NCBI RefSeq assembly: GCF_964033635.1
Contig: NZ_OZ035533.1
Coordinates: forward strand, 6,047,001 to 6,111,000
Source of the DNA: Chitinophaga sp. MM2321
Lineage (GTDB): Bacteria > Bacteroidota > Bacteroidia > Chitinophagales > Chitinophagaceae
DNA length: 64,000 nucleotides
Direction of reading: 5' to 3'
In this document: piece after piece, positions 25,865 to 33,609 of the stretch
Layout of the letters: every line of letters starts with the position of its first letter
Position numbering within the stretch: position 1 is the first letter of the stretch
Notes under the pieces: model-generated
Told to the model about the DNA's origin: nothing
The model's input: the letters and a program-made list of their open reading frames with translations, nothing else
Databases searched by the model: none
Position numbers and translations under genes: made by a program

Positions 25865-26447
25865 TTTTATGCAGGGAAAGGTTTATCGCCACGTCATCTG
25901 ACGTTCCACTGGTGGCGGCTTTAATAATTTTTTCCTTTAATATTTTTTTTGCTTTGAAAAGATTTGATTTGGATGTACCAGCAGAAATGCCCAATAGCTG
26001 AGCAATTTCATGGTGCTGATAACCTTCCATCACATATAGATTGAACACCGTGCGATATGCGGGTGATAAGGATTGCACGAGCTTTAGCAGTTCTTCATAG
26101 GATAGTTTTTCTACGATTTTATCATCTGTTCCGATATCATACAACTGATCAAAATCATCTGTAAATACCAACTTCTTTTTACTTCTCAGAAAGTCGATAG
26201 AAGTATTGACCATAATTTTTCCTAACCATGTTTTAAATGATCTGTTGGTATCGAAAGTTAAAATGTGTTGAAATATTTTCAGGAACCCATCATTCATAAT
26301 TTCTACGGCTTCTTCTCTGTTGGGTTCATACCGCAAACAAATACTCATGGCATACCCAAAAAATTTCCGGTATAGCATCTCCTGACTGCTGCGTTCTTTT
26401 TTGCAGCAACCGGCAACCAGTTCATTAATTTGATTCAGGTCTTCCAC
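25857..26447 (-). CDS. ECF-type RNA polymerase sigma factor
   Basis: 196 residues in the sigma-70 group-4 (ECF) layout: region 2 with GYAMSICLRYEPNREEAVEIMNDGFLKIFQ and TFDTNRSFKTWLGKIMVNTSIDFLR, region 4 with YRTVFNLYVMEGYQHHEIAQLLGISAGTSKSNLFKAKKIL, the C-terminal DNA-binding helix-turn-helix. It steers RNA polymerase to a small regulon. A -7-like TATTTTTG lies on its strand at plus 26497-26504, about 50 bp upstream of the ATG. Its stop overlaps the start of the next gene by 8 bp. Confidence 0.93.
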   Translation of the reverse strand: MEDLNQINELVAGCCKKERSSQEMLYRKFFGYAMSICLRYEPNREEAVEIMNDGFLKIFQHILTFDTNRSFKTWLGKIMVNTSIDFLRSKKKLVFTDDFDQLYDIGTDDKIVEKLSYEELLKLVQSLSPAYRTVFNLYVMEGYQHHEIAQLLGISAGTSKSNLFKAKKILKEKIIKAATSGTSDDVAINLSLHKNE

Positions 26448-26750
26448 AAATTTTTTCTTACCTGTCTTTTTCTAAAACATCCCTTTTCACTTCTCTCAAA
26501 AATAATTTCAATTGGACATGAGTAAATCTTTTCATCTCTCGGAATGAATACGAAAAGTCATTAAAAATGGTTGCTTCTCCGGGCGAATTCCATTGACACC
26601 CCAAAAATCGCATTTTTAGCCCTATTTTTCAACTTTACATTGTTTTGAATACATATTATTACCCACTGCCCGATCCTCAAAATTTACCCTATTTCTGAAG
26701 GTCGATTTTTCGCATTTTGGGAGAAAAAACCACCTTTTTGAGCATAAAAA
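26448..26750. other. Intergenic stretch, no gene recognised
   Basis: Between the sigma factor start and the mnmG terminator. It contains the sigma promoter candidate near 26497 and otherwise AT-rich sequence with short T and A runs. I find no open frame with family features and no RNA structure worth naming. Confidence 0.5.
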
Positions 26751-26779
26751 AGGGGTAAACTGAAAAACAGTTCACCCCT
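26751..26779 (-). terminator. Rho-independent terminator of mnmG
   Basis: AGGGGTAAACTG (26751-26762) pairs with CAGTTCACCCCT (26768-26779) with a single A-C mismatch and the loop AAAAA. On the minus strand the stem is followed by a T run (plus A run at 26745-26750). It starts 21 nt after the mnmG stop. Confidence 0.85.
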
Positions 26780-26800
26780 CGCTTAAAAGTACTTTTAAAT

Positions 26801-28669
26801 TTATCTGCCCATATACACCATCAGAATTTGTACATCACTTGGATTTACTCCGCTGATCCGACTTGCTTGTCCTAAAGTGTGTGGACGTATTTTATTAAAC
26901 TTCTGTCTTGCTTCATTTGAAAGAGACACCAATTTGGCATAATCAAAATGTTCGGGGATAATGAGATCTTCCAGTTGGCTCATTTTTTTCACCAGTTCAT
27001 TTTCCTTTTCGATATATACCTCGTACTTGATCTGGATTTCTGCTTGTTCCAATGCATCCTTACTTATACCGGCCAATGCCTGTTCAATCTTTGGAACTGC
27101 ATTTTTCATAGAGAAAATATCCAGTCCCGGGCGCAGCAGAATTTGCTGTGCTTTCTGTTTTTGGGTAAGTTCAGCAGAAGATTTAGATGTCAGCAGGGCA
27201 CTGATTTCTTCCGGGTCTATTGATAATTCTTTCAGAATGCGCTTCACCTGTATTACCTGTTCCTTCTTTTCCTGCACCTTTTTCATCCGTTCTTCTGATG
27301 CTAATCCCAGTTTATAGCTTTTTTCTGTGAGGCGAAGGTCTGCATTATCCTGGCGGAGCAGTGTTCTGAACTCTGCCCTGGAGGTAAACATGCGATATGG
27401 CTCTTCAGTTCCTTTATTAATAAGGTCATCTATGAGTACACCGATGTATGCTTCACTTCTTTTCAATACAAAAGGATCCAGTTCTTTTGCTTTGAGATGT
27501 GCATTCATACCAGCCATTATACCCTGGCAGGCAGCTTCCTCGTAGCCGGTGGTACCGTTTATTTGTCCTGCAAAGAACAGGTTCTGTACCTGCTTTGTTT
27601 CCAGGGTAAACTGTAATTGTGTAGGTGGAAAGAAGTCATATTCTATGGCATATCCTGGTCTGAACATACGGCAATTTTCAAAGCCGGGTACCAGGCGCAG
27701 TGCTTTCATCTGTACATCTTCGGGTAAAGAAGTAGAAAATCCGTTCACATAGATCTCCACGGTATCCCATCCTTCCGGTTCTACAAACAGCTGATGGCGT
27801 TCCCTTTCTGCAAAACGGTTGATTTTATCTTCAATGCTGGGACAGTAACGGGGGCCTGTTCCCTGGATACGACCCTGAAACATGGGAGATCTGTCGAAAC
27901 CCGTACGTAGCATATTGTGTACTTCTTCACTGGTGTAAGTGATCCAGCAGCTCTTTTGTTGAGCAGGTTTTATCCTTTCCACATCCATATAGGAGAAGCC
28001 TATGATTTCTTCGTCACCTTTCTGTTCTTCCATTTTGGAGTAGTCGAGACTACGGCCATCAATGCGTGGAGGTGTACCTGTTTTAAGCCGGTCGCTTTCA
28101 AAGCCCAGGGATACCAATTGTTCCGTGATACCTGTGGCCGCCTTTTCTGCTACACGTCCTCCGCCAAATTGCTTGTCACCGATATGAATAACACCATTGA
28201 GGAAGGTGCCGTTTGTCAATACAACCGCCTTGGCTTTAATTTCATGCCCCAGTCCTGTAACTACACCATAGCAACGGCCGTCTTTCACCAGCAGGCCCTT
28301 TACCATGTCCTGGTAAAAATCTACGTTGGGTGTTTTTTCCAATGCTTCCCGCCACTTGGCAGCAAAAAGCATCCGGTCGTTCTGAGTGCGGGGGCTCCAC
28401 ATAGCTGGTCCTTTAGAACGGTTCAGCATGCGGAACTGGATCATAGACTGGTCGGTAATGATACCGGAGTATCCACCCAAAGCATCTATCTCTCTTACAA
28501 TCTGTCCTTTTGCAATTCCTCCCATGGCTGGGTTACAGCTCATCTGGGCGATGGTTTGCATATTCATGGTCACCAATAAAACCTTGGAGCCCATATTGGC
28601 TGCAGCAGCGGCGGCTTCACAACCGGCATGACCTGCACCCACAACAATAATATCGTATGATGGAAACAT
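26801..28669 (-). CDS. mnmG: tRNA uridine-5-carboxymethylaminomethyl modification enzyme MnmG (GidA)
   Basis: With MnmE it adds the carboxymethylaminomethyl group to U34 of several tRNAs, using FAD. The N-terminus carries the dinucleotide-binding GAGHAGCEAAAA, followed by SCNPAMGGIAKGQIVREIDALGG, then TNGTFLNGVIHIGDKQFGGGR, LKTGTPPRIDGRSLDY and GYEEAACQGIMAGMNA. The C-terminus with HTLGQASRISGVNPSDVQIL is the tRNA-binding helical part. The 622 residues are full length. Its old name GidA reflects its common position beside chromosome origins, notable here because parS-like sites flank it. A possible -7 TAATTTTG lies on its strand at plus 28686-28693. Confidence 0.98.
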   Translation of the reverse strand: MFPSYDIIVVGAGHAGCEAAAAAANMGSKVLLVTMNMQTIAQMSCNPAMGGIAKGQIVREIDALGGYSGIITDQSMIQFRMLNRSKGPAMWSPRTQNDRMLFAAKWREALEKTPNVDFYQDMVKGLLVKDGRCYGVVTGLGHEIKAKAVVLTNGTFLNGVIHIGDKQFGGGRVAEKAATGITEQLVSLGFESDRLKTGTPPRIDGRSLDYSKMEEQKGDEEIIGFSYMDVERIKPAQQKSCWITYTSEEVHNMLRTGFDRSPMFQGRIQGTGPRYCPSIEDKINRFAERERHQLFVEPEGWDTVEIYVNGFSTSLPEDVQMKALRLVPGFENCRMFRPGYAIEYDFFPPTQLQFTLETKQVQNLFFAGQINGTTGYEEAACQGIMAGMNAHLKAKELDPFVLKRSEAYIGVLIDDLINKGTEEPYRMFTSRAEFRTLLRQDNADLRLTEKSYKLGLASEERMKKVQEKKEQVIQVKRILKELSIDPEEISALLTSKSSAELTQKQKAQQILLRPGLDIFSMKNAVPKIEQALAGISKDALEQAEIQIKYEVYIEKENELVKKMSQLEDLIIPEHFDYAKLVSLSNEARQKFNKIRPHTLGQASRISGVNPSDVQILMVYMGR

Positions 28670-28726
28670 AATAATTTAGAAAGTGCAAAATTACGTAGAA
28701 GAAGGCACATTGTTGAGATAAAGTAC

Positions 28727-28746
28727 AATGTTCCACGTGGAACATT
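28727..28746. promoter_or_regulatory. parS-like palindrome 1
   Basis: TGTTCCACGTGGAACA at 28729-28744, a perfect 16-bp palindrome, extended to 20 bp at 28727-28746. It fits the ParB/Spo0J-binding consensus TGTTNCACGTGNAACA. It is 60 bp upstream of mnmG. Confidence 0.7.
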
Positions 28747-29221
28747 TACAAGGGGATTGTAGGCAAGTGGTTTTACGGGATTGCTCTACTTCTCATCCTC
28801 TACCTGAGGAATAATACTATTTCGTTTCTGTTCACAATAATTTGGGTTCAAAAACTGTGTGTCCGAATCTTAGACTGATTACTAAATATAGGGTCGCTGT
28901 TTTATGTATCTGTTCACATTACCGATGTTGCCAGGCCCTCCAGGAAGTCAAACATCACCTTTAAGCCCTTCATTTTATAGCGTATAGAATATCATTGAGT
29001 TTAATGATGGTCCTTTATCATTCTGTGTCTCGTCCTAAAAAAATTTATAGTGCACAACCCTATTTTAAGACAAGGCACTAATATAATCATCCTCTTCCCT
29101 GTCCACTTTCCGACCTACATCATTATTTATTCCTCCCGAAGCACATCCTTCAGCTATCACCATAAGAACAAATATTAAACATTCCATTACGATTGCTCTA
29201 TAAACCCGCTAACATAAATAA
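28747..29221. other. Intergenic stretch between parS-like sites, no gene recognised
   Basis: About 475 bp of low coding potential. One short minus-strand frame (complement of about 28917-28970) reads KGLKVMFDFLEGLATSVM and ends at a stop; it might be a fragment of a lost gene, but I cannot assign it. There is no RNA gene or insertion-sequence end. Confidence 0.4.
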
Positions 29222-29260
29222 TAAAGGGGGGAATGTTCCACGTGAAACATTCCCCCTTTA
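29222..29260. promoter_or_regulatory. parS-like palindrome 2 within a terminator-like hairpin
   Basis: TGTTCCACGTGAAACA at 29234-29249 (one position breaks perfect symmetry) sits in the centre of a longer inverted repeat: TAAAGGGGGG-AATG on the left, CATT-CCCCC-TTTA on the right, with one bulged G. It lies just downstream of ybeY (minus strand), so it can act both as a ParB site and as a terminator. Confidence 0.65.
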
Positions 29261-29282
29261 CATCTTATTAAAATCTTTATAA

Positions 29283-29312
29283 AATTTGATGTTCCACGTG
29301 GAACATCAAATT
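29283..29312. promoter_or_regulatory. parS-like palindrome 3 (30-bp perfect palindrome)
   Basis: The core TGTTCCACGTGGAACA at 29290-29305 has symmetric flanks AATTTGA/TCAAATT, giving a perfect 30-bp palindrome at 29283-29312 that runs into the ybeY stop codon. Core identical to site 1. Confidence 0.7.
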
Positions 29313-29739
29313 AATTCGATCCGAAGTACTTAGTCAGGTATTTATCTTCCATCTTACGCATTAAGATGCTATCTGCTTTACTTTTATCTTTAAACCCACA
29401 TAAATGCAAGGCACCATGAAAAATTACCCGATGCAATTCCTGGTTTATTGAAACCTGAAATTTTTCTGCATTCTCCTGAACACGATCCACACTAATATAT
29501 ATTTCACCTTCTGTAACAGCAGGATCCTCCCCCATTTCAAAAGTTACAATATCGGTATAGGTGTCATGCTGAAGAAACTGTTTATTTATCTCCAATAAAT
29601 ATGCATCAGAACAAAAAACATAATGCAGATCTTTTAAACCCTGTCCTTCCTTAGAAAACAAATCCGCCAAAAACGCTTTTAATTTTCTCTTCTCTTTTAA
29701 ATTCACTTTTACTTCGTGAGCTGTAAACTGAATAGCCAT
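29311..29739 (-). CDS. ybeY: Endoribonuclease YbeY, 16S rRNA maturation
   Basis: YbeY is a zinc endoribonuclease for 16S rRNA 3' maturation and ribosome quality control. The 142 residues carry YTDIVTFEM and the metal motif starting at H108: HGALHLCGFKDKS, giving H108 and H112. In the general family motif HGxLHLxGYDH the third ligand is His; here that position is D118. As I recall, a similar GYKD/GFKD form is usual in Bacteroidota YbeY, so it is probably a lineage feature. It is on the same strand as mnmG, with three parS-like sites between them. The 3' end abuts site 3. Confidence 0.93.
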   Translation of the reverse strand: MAIQFTAHEVKVNLKEKRKLKAFLADLFSKEGQGLKDLHYVFCSDAYLLEINKQFLQHDTYTDIVTFEMGEDPAVTEGEIYISVDRVQENAEKFQVSINQELHRVIFHGALHLCGFKDKSKADSILMRKMEDKYLTKYFGSN

Positions 29740-29901
29740 TTATATGCAATTATTAAGTAGTTGTAAAATTAAAATGAAATTCCGGATTCGATCAAGGTTT
29801 CTTTTTGGATATTCCTCCCGCAGAGGTACCTTTGTCCAATCATTTCATCACGTTTATTCCATTGTGCCGGAACAAAGTTTAAACAGATTAATAAGTAGGT
29901 A

Positions 29902-30138
29902 ATGAAAAAAGGCATTAAGAAATTATCCTCTTTGGCTACAGGTAAAAGCGCGGTAATTATAGAATTCGAAAAAGATGATCTTCATATTAAGCTGATGGAA
30001 ATGGGTTGCGTACCAGGTGAGACAGTTAAAATAGAGAAAATTGCACCGCTGGGAGATCCCATTTCAATTATGGTTGCTGGATATAATTTATCTTTAAGAA
30101 AAACAGAAGCAGATCATATTTGGGTAGAGGAAATATAA
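29902..30138 (+). CDS. feoA: FeoA-domain protein, iron transport
   Basis: 78 residues forming one SH3-like FeoA domain: KKLSSLATGKSAVIIEFEKDD, then LHIKLMEMGCVPGETVKIEKIAPLGDPISIMVAGYNLSLRKTEADHIWVEE. FeoA assists the FeoB Fe2+ transporter at the inner membrane. FeoB is at 605-2737 in this window, 27 kb away on the other strand, so they are not in one operon. A possible -7 TACCTTTG sits at 29827-29834. It is followed by a hairpin terminator at 30181. The family is firm. Confidence 0.93.
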   Translation: MKKGIKKLSSLATGKSAVIIEFEKDDLHIKLMEMGCVPGETVKIEKIAPLGDPISIMVAGYNLSLRKTEADHIWVEEI

Positions 30139-30180
30139 TTTCCCCTATTTCCCTGAAAAAAAGTTGATTTCAGCACAAAA

Positions 30181-30222
30181 AATAGCTCAAAAAATAAATT
30201 TTATCTCCATTTTTGGGCTATT
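30181..30222 (+). terminator. Terminator hairpin of feoA
   Basis: AATAGCTCAAAAAAT (30181-30195) pairs with ATTTTTGGGCTATT (30209-30222), with one wobble and one bulge, followed by a T-rich tail. A second, larger inverted repeat follows: ATTCTTCTCTTTTTT (30220-30234) and its perfect 15-bp inverse at 30281-30295. The AT-rich stretch 30235-30544 holds no gene I can support. Confidence 0.6.
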
Positions 30223-30544
30223 CTTCTCTTTTTTCAATAAAAAATCAAAAATTTTTTTAGAAAAAAAAACATTTTCTCTTAAAAAAGAGAAGAATTACTC
30301 TCATTTCCACTATTTCTTCCTAAAAAGTTAATAAAATACTCCTGAGACTTCATTCTCCGGTTCACTTCCTCAAGGAAATTTATTCTTTCAATTTCCAGCG
30401 CAACATCATTGCCACCACGATCAAATATTTTAAAAATACCCGCAGTTACCACGGGTAAAAATAAATACTTGATCCTCAGACCACTCATAACAACTTCACA
30501 TCTCTCCTAAGCAGGATCTTCCCAAAGCGTAAAATAAATATTCA

Positions 30545-31712
30545 ATTGTCAGCACCTTGGGAGTATCGTCACAATCGCCTGGCTATTTTTTCAGACATAA
30601 GTGAATAAAAATCAGAAATATTCAATCGTCAGCATCTTACAAGTGCCCTGAGAATCCCCCTATTATTTTCACAACTATAAGTCATTGAAAATTTAAGAAT
30701 TTTACATTGTCAGCGCACTACAAGTGCTGCGAGAATCCCCTATTATTTCCACAGCTATAAGTCATTAAAAAAATAAAAAATTTTGCACTGTCAGCACACT
30801 ACAAGTACGCTGACAATGCAAAATTTATATTCTTCACTGAATACTCCAGGCAAATTTTTTATAACAAAACCTCAGCCCACTCCTGACGTCGTGAGAATCC
30901 CCGCTGTTTTTCGCTCCCACATCTTAATAGAAAAGTGTTAAAAATATTCCATTGTCAGCGCACTTGTAGTGTGTTGACAATTGAATAGAATCATCAAAAT
31001 ATTTGAAAATCATCCTTCAAAAAAAATAACTAATTCTCACAGCCTTATGAAGACGCTGAGAATCCAATATATTTTTGATCCCCTGGCATACCCCAATACG
31101 CGATACATTCTCAACGCACTACAAGTCTCACGACAATCAAACAAAAACCAAAACACTGGGGTAACCCCACGATATCTTTAAATATTTGATTCTCATGCCA
31201 CTCAAAAAATAGGCCCTGCAGGCATCAAGGTGGCTCATTTTGGTAAAAAGAAACATCGGACTAATACTGGCTAAGCCCCCGGATAAGCCACGTAGTATTG
31301 AATTCCAGATAACTAAAATAAAAAGATCGAAAATAAAGTGCCGGAGAATTACACGAAAAATGGAAGTCCGCCATATAGCTGAGTGAAAACAAAATATTCA
31401 ATTCTCAAGGCCTTTGAAAAACAGGGCTTAACACCGGTATAGGAGATAATTCCGGTAAAGGATGCGGTAGAACAACAAATATCAGCTTCTCACGACGCTA
31501 GGAGAGCTTTGACAATCCGATGAAAAAAAATTGTACGTGCTAACCCAGGGACCAAAATAAATTCTTCATTCTCAAGGCGCTTAAAAATTATTCTTACCTC
31601 TTATCAATATAAGATTTTATCAAGGAATGATTTATGGCTGTAATATATAGCACAAGGGGCAGGAAGGAAAGAAAAGAGCCGCTTCTCAAAGCATTCATAA
31701 CGCGCTGAGAAT
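30545..31712. repeat. Tandem array of fourteen 31-bp imperfect palindromes, about 81-bp period
   Basis: Units (31 bp each) at 30545, 30625, 30706, 30787, 30868, 30951, 31033, 31107, 31189, 31319, 31401, 31486, 31568 and 31682; steps 80, 81, 81, 81, 83, 82, 74, 82, 130, 82, 85, 82, 114. The idealised unit is a left arm ATTSTCAGCGCACT, the centre ACA, and a right arm AGTGCGCTGASAAT (S = C or G); the outer ATTSTCA/TGASAAT are best kept. Units 3 and 4 are nearly ideal; units 9-11 and 13 keep one half only. Spacers of about 50 bp are also related, best between units 2/3 and 3/4 (TATTATTT-CACA-CTATAAGTCATT). An AT-rich AAATATTCAAT-like lead-in precedes several units. No coding frame fits. Confidence 0.85.
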
Positions 31713-31734
31713 TAATCGGTTCGTACATAAATAC

Positions 31735-31769
31735 GAATGCCCTGAGACCATAAGAATCTCAGGGCATTC
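31735..31769 (-). terminator. Hairpin downstream of nadA
   Basis: GAATGCCCTGAGA (31735-31747) pairs perfectly with its inverse at 31757-31769 over a 9-nt loop. It begins about 68 nt after the nadA stop on the minus strand. There is no T run, so it may be rho-dependent or simply the last, altered relative of the neighbouring array. Confidence 0.6.
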
Positions 31770-31836
31770 TGTTTGTTTCAATTTATTAATTATCTAAAAA
31801 TAATATTTAAAATATACTGGTAATCAAATAATTATA

Positions 31837-32844
31837 TTATAGACCTGCTTGTGCACTAATCTCCAACATTCGTTCTATTGGCTTTTTAGCGGCTATTCTC
31901 AGGTTTTCTTCCATGGTAATTTCCGGCTGTTCGTACTTCATGCACAAATACAGCTTTTCAAGCGTATTCAATTTCATGTGTGGGCAATCGTTACAAGCAC
32001 ACGCATTATTGGGTGGTGCGGGAATAAAAGTTTTTCCGGGATTTTCCTTTTGCATCTGGTGAAGGATCCCTGTTTCCGTAACCACGATATATTCCTGTGC
32101 GTCGTCCCGCTGACTGAATTTCAGCAAGCCGGTAGTGGAACCGATGTAATCCGCAATAGCTAACACAGCAGGTTCACATTCCGGATGCGCAATCACTTTG
32201 GCTTTAGGATGCCGTACTTTCAGCTTTGTAATTTTTTCAAGGGAGAAAATCTCATGCACCATACAGGCGCCATTCCATAAAACCATGTCGCGACCCGTTT
32301 GCTGGATCAGATAAGCCCCTAAATTGCGGTCAGGTGCAAATATGATGGGCTGATTGTGTGGTACGCTTTCGATGATCTTTTGGGCATTAGAAGACGTGCA
32401 AATGATATCGCTGAGTGCTTTGATACCCGCTGAACAGTTTATGTAAGAGATCACAATGTGGTCAGGATACTTGTCCCGGAACTTCTTAAACAGCTCTGGT
32501 GGTGCACTATCGGCCAGTGAGCAACCTGCTTTGAGATCCGGCAGCAAGACTTTCTTCTGCGGACTTAAAATCTTAGCAGTCTCAGCCATAAAGTGTACAC
32601 CGGCGAAAACAATCATATCCGCATCGGTTTTTGCAGCTTGCTGACTAAGACCCAAACTATCTCCGATGTAGTCGGCTACATCCTGGATATCGGGTTCCTG
32701 GTAATAGTGTGCCAGCACGATGGCATTTTTTTCTTTTTTTAAATTTTCTATCGCTGCAAACAAATCCAAACCGGGATCCACCGATATATCCAAAAATCCG
32801 TTGTGTTGCAAATTTTTTTTCGCGACAGCGATTTCCGTAATCAT
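31837..32844 (-). CDS. nadA: Quinolinate synthase NadA
   Basis: It joins iminoaspartate and dihydroxyacetone phosphate to quinolinate in de novo NAD synthesis and carries a 4Fe-4S cluster. Marks are [26 protein letters not shown], then [36 protein letters not shown] and HPECEPAV, and near the end [16 protein letters not shown]; Cys residues in these three segments form the cluster site. The 335 residues match the NadA family. It is cytoplasmic. The gene runs toward the palindrome array and starts at the border of the DnaA-box-rich stretch. No nadB or nadC is adjacent. Confidence 0.96.
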   Translation of the reverse strand: MITEIAVAKKNLQHNGFLDISVDPGLDLFAAIENLKKEKNAIVLAHYYQEPDIQDVADYIGDSLGLSQQAAKTDADMIVFAGVHFMAETAKILSPQKKVLLPDLKAGCSLADSAPPELFKKFRDKYPDHIVISYINCSAGIKALSDIICTSSNAQKIIESVPHNQPIIFAPDRNLGAYLIQQTGRDMVLWNGACMVHEIFSLEKITKLKVRHPKAKVIAHPECEPAVLAIADYIGSTTGLLKFSQRDDAQEYIVVTETGILHQMQKENPGKTFIPAPPNNACACNDCPHMKLNTLEKLYLCMKYEQPEITMEENLRIAAKKPIERMLEISAQAGL

Positions 32845-32896
32845 AACTATATACTTATTTAAATATTTAAAAAGAAAAGCCCACTACTATTAGGGC

Positions 32897-33470
32897 TGTG
32901 AATATGTGGAAATTAATTTTCCGGCCCGTATACAAATGTAGTTGTTATTCTTTTTTTATACGCTTTCCACATCTAATTAACATGCTCTTTCCGCGTCATT
33001 ACTGGTTTTTTACTATTTCATCCACATAGGTGGATATCCTTGTTCGTTAAAATCTTTTTCGTCGGAGAGGTATTAGGAAAATGTTAGAAGACGACGTTTG
33101 GTATCCACATATTCCGCTTTCCATTTCTAAGGGTAATTTCGGGCATAAAAACAAAATTAGTTTTACCTCTGTCGGTAGGCACCTTTTCCCACTTTATATT
33201 CACTTTTATAGGGGGTTTTACACATCAAATGTGGAAAAAAAGGAGTCGGGAATGAAAAACAGTCAAATCGTGTGTGTCATCAAATTAGACATATCTTATT
33301 CACATTTTCGTGTGAATTGTTGAAATGAGCTTTTTCACATTTGTGCATAAACCAATGAGCGGTTTATTTTCCTCTTTTTGCGAAAACATTCGCATAGCGG
33401 GCATTTTAAAACATTAAAGTATTGAAAAAAAATAAGTTGAATAAAAACCCCGTATGTGGAAAACCTGTGA
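32897..33470. other. AT-rich stretch dense in DnaA-box-like nonamers, candidate replication origin
   Basis: The 765-bp gap between nadA and ppiD holds repeated TTTCCACAT-type nonamers on both strands: ATGTGGAAA at 32904, 33229 and 33454; TTTCCACAT 32964; CATCCACAT 33019; TATCCACAT 33102; TATTCACAT 33297; TTTTCACAT 33332; and TGTGCATAA 33342-33350, whose complement is a perfect TTATNCACA. Near-boxes also at 32897 and 33311. Short frames here (for example 33081-33323) lack family features. No gene is supported. Confidence 0.5.
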
Positions 33471-33609
33471 ATGATATTTAGACCATAAAAGTGTTATATG
33501 ACGATAGAACCCTTTACTGTATTGGGTTTCACCGATGAAAATACTCTTTTGCAGTTACAGTTATTTTATTCTATTTTTGCTATCCTTAAAAATGTAGACT
33601 ATATAATAT

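Noticed and set aside
28917..28970. Possible transposase remnant (KGLKVMFDFLEGLATSVM on the minus strand)
   Set aside because: Only about 20 residues, no terminal repeats or target duplication; cannot be assigned to any family.
30279..30488. 69-residue minus-strand reading frame
   Set aside because: No family feature, next to AT-rich hairpins; a weak purine tract too far upstream of the ATG. It may be real, but I cannot support it.
30981..31181. 66-residue plus-strand reading frame in the palindrome array
   Set aside because: Follows the repeat units with no conserved protein across copies.
30545..31712. CRISPR array (31-bp repeats, ~50-bp spacers)
   Set aside because: The units differ strongly from each other, are palindromic, and the spacers are related to one another; there is no Cas gene and no invariant repeat.
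33081..33323. 80-residue plus-strand reading frame
   Set aside because: Lies across DnaA-box-like repeats, composition unlike neighbouring genes, no recognised motif.
28727..33470. GC-skew switch marking the origin
   Set aside because: Hand counts on scattered lines left and right gave mixed results; gene orientation is also mixed. A computed skew is needed, so I do not claim it.
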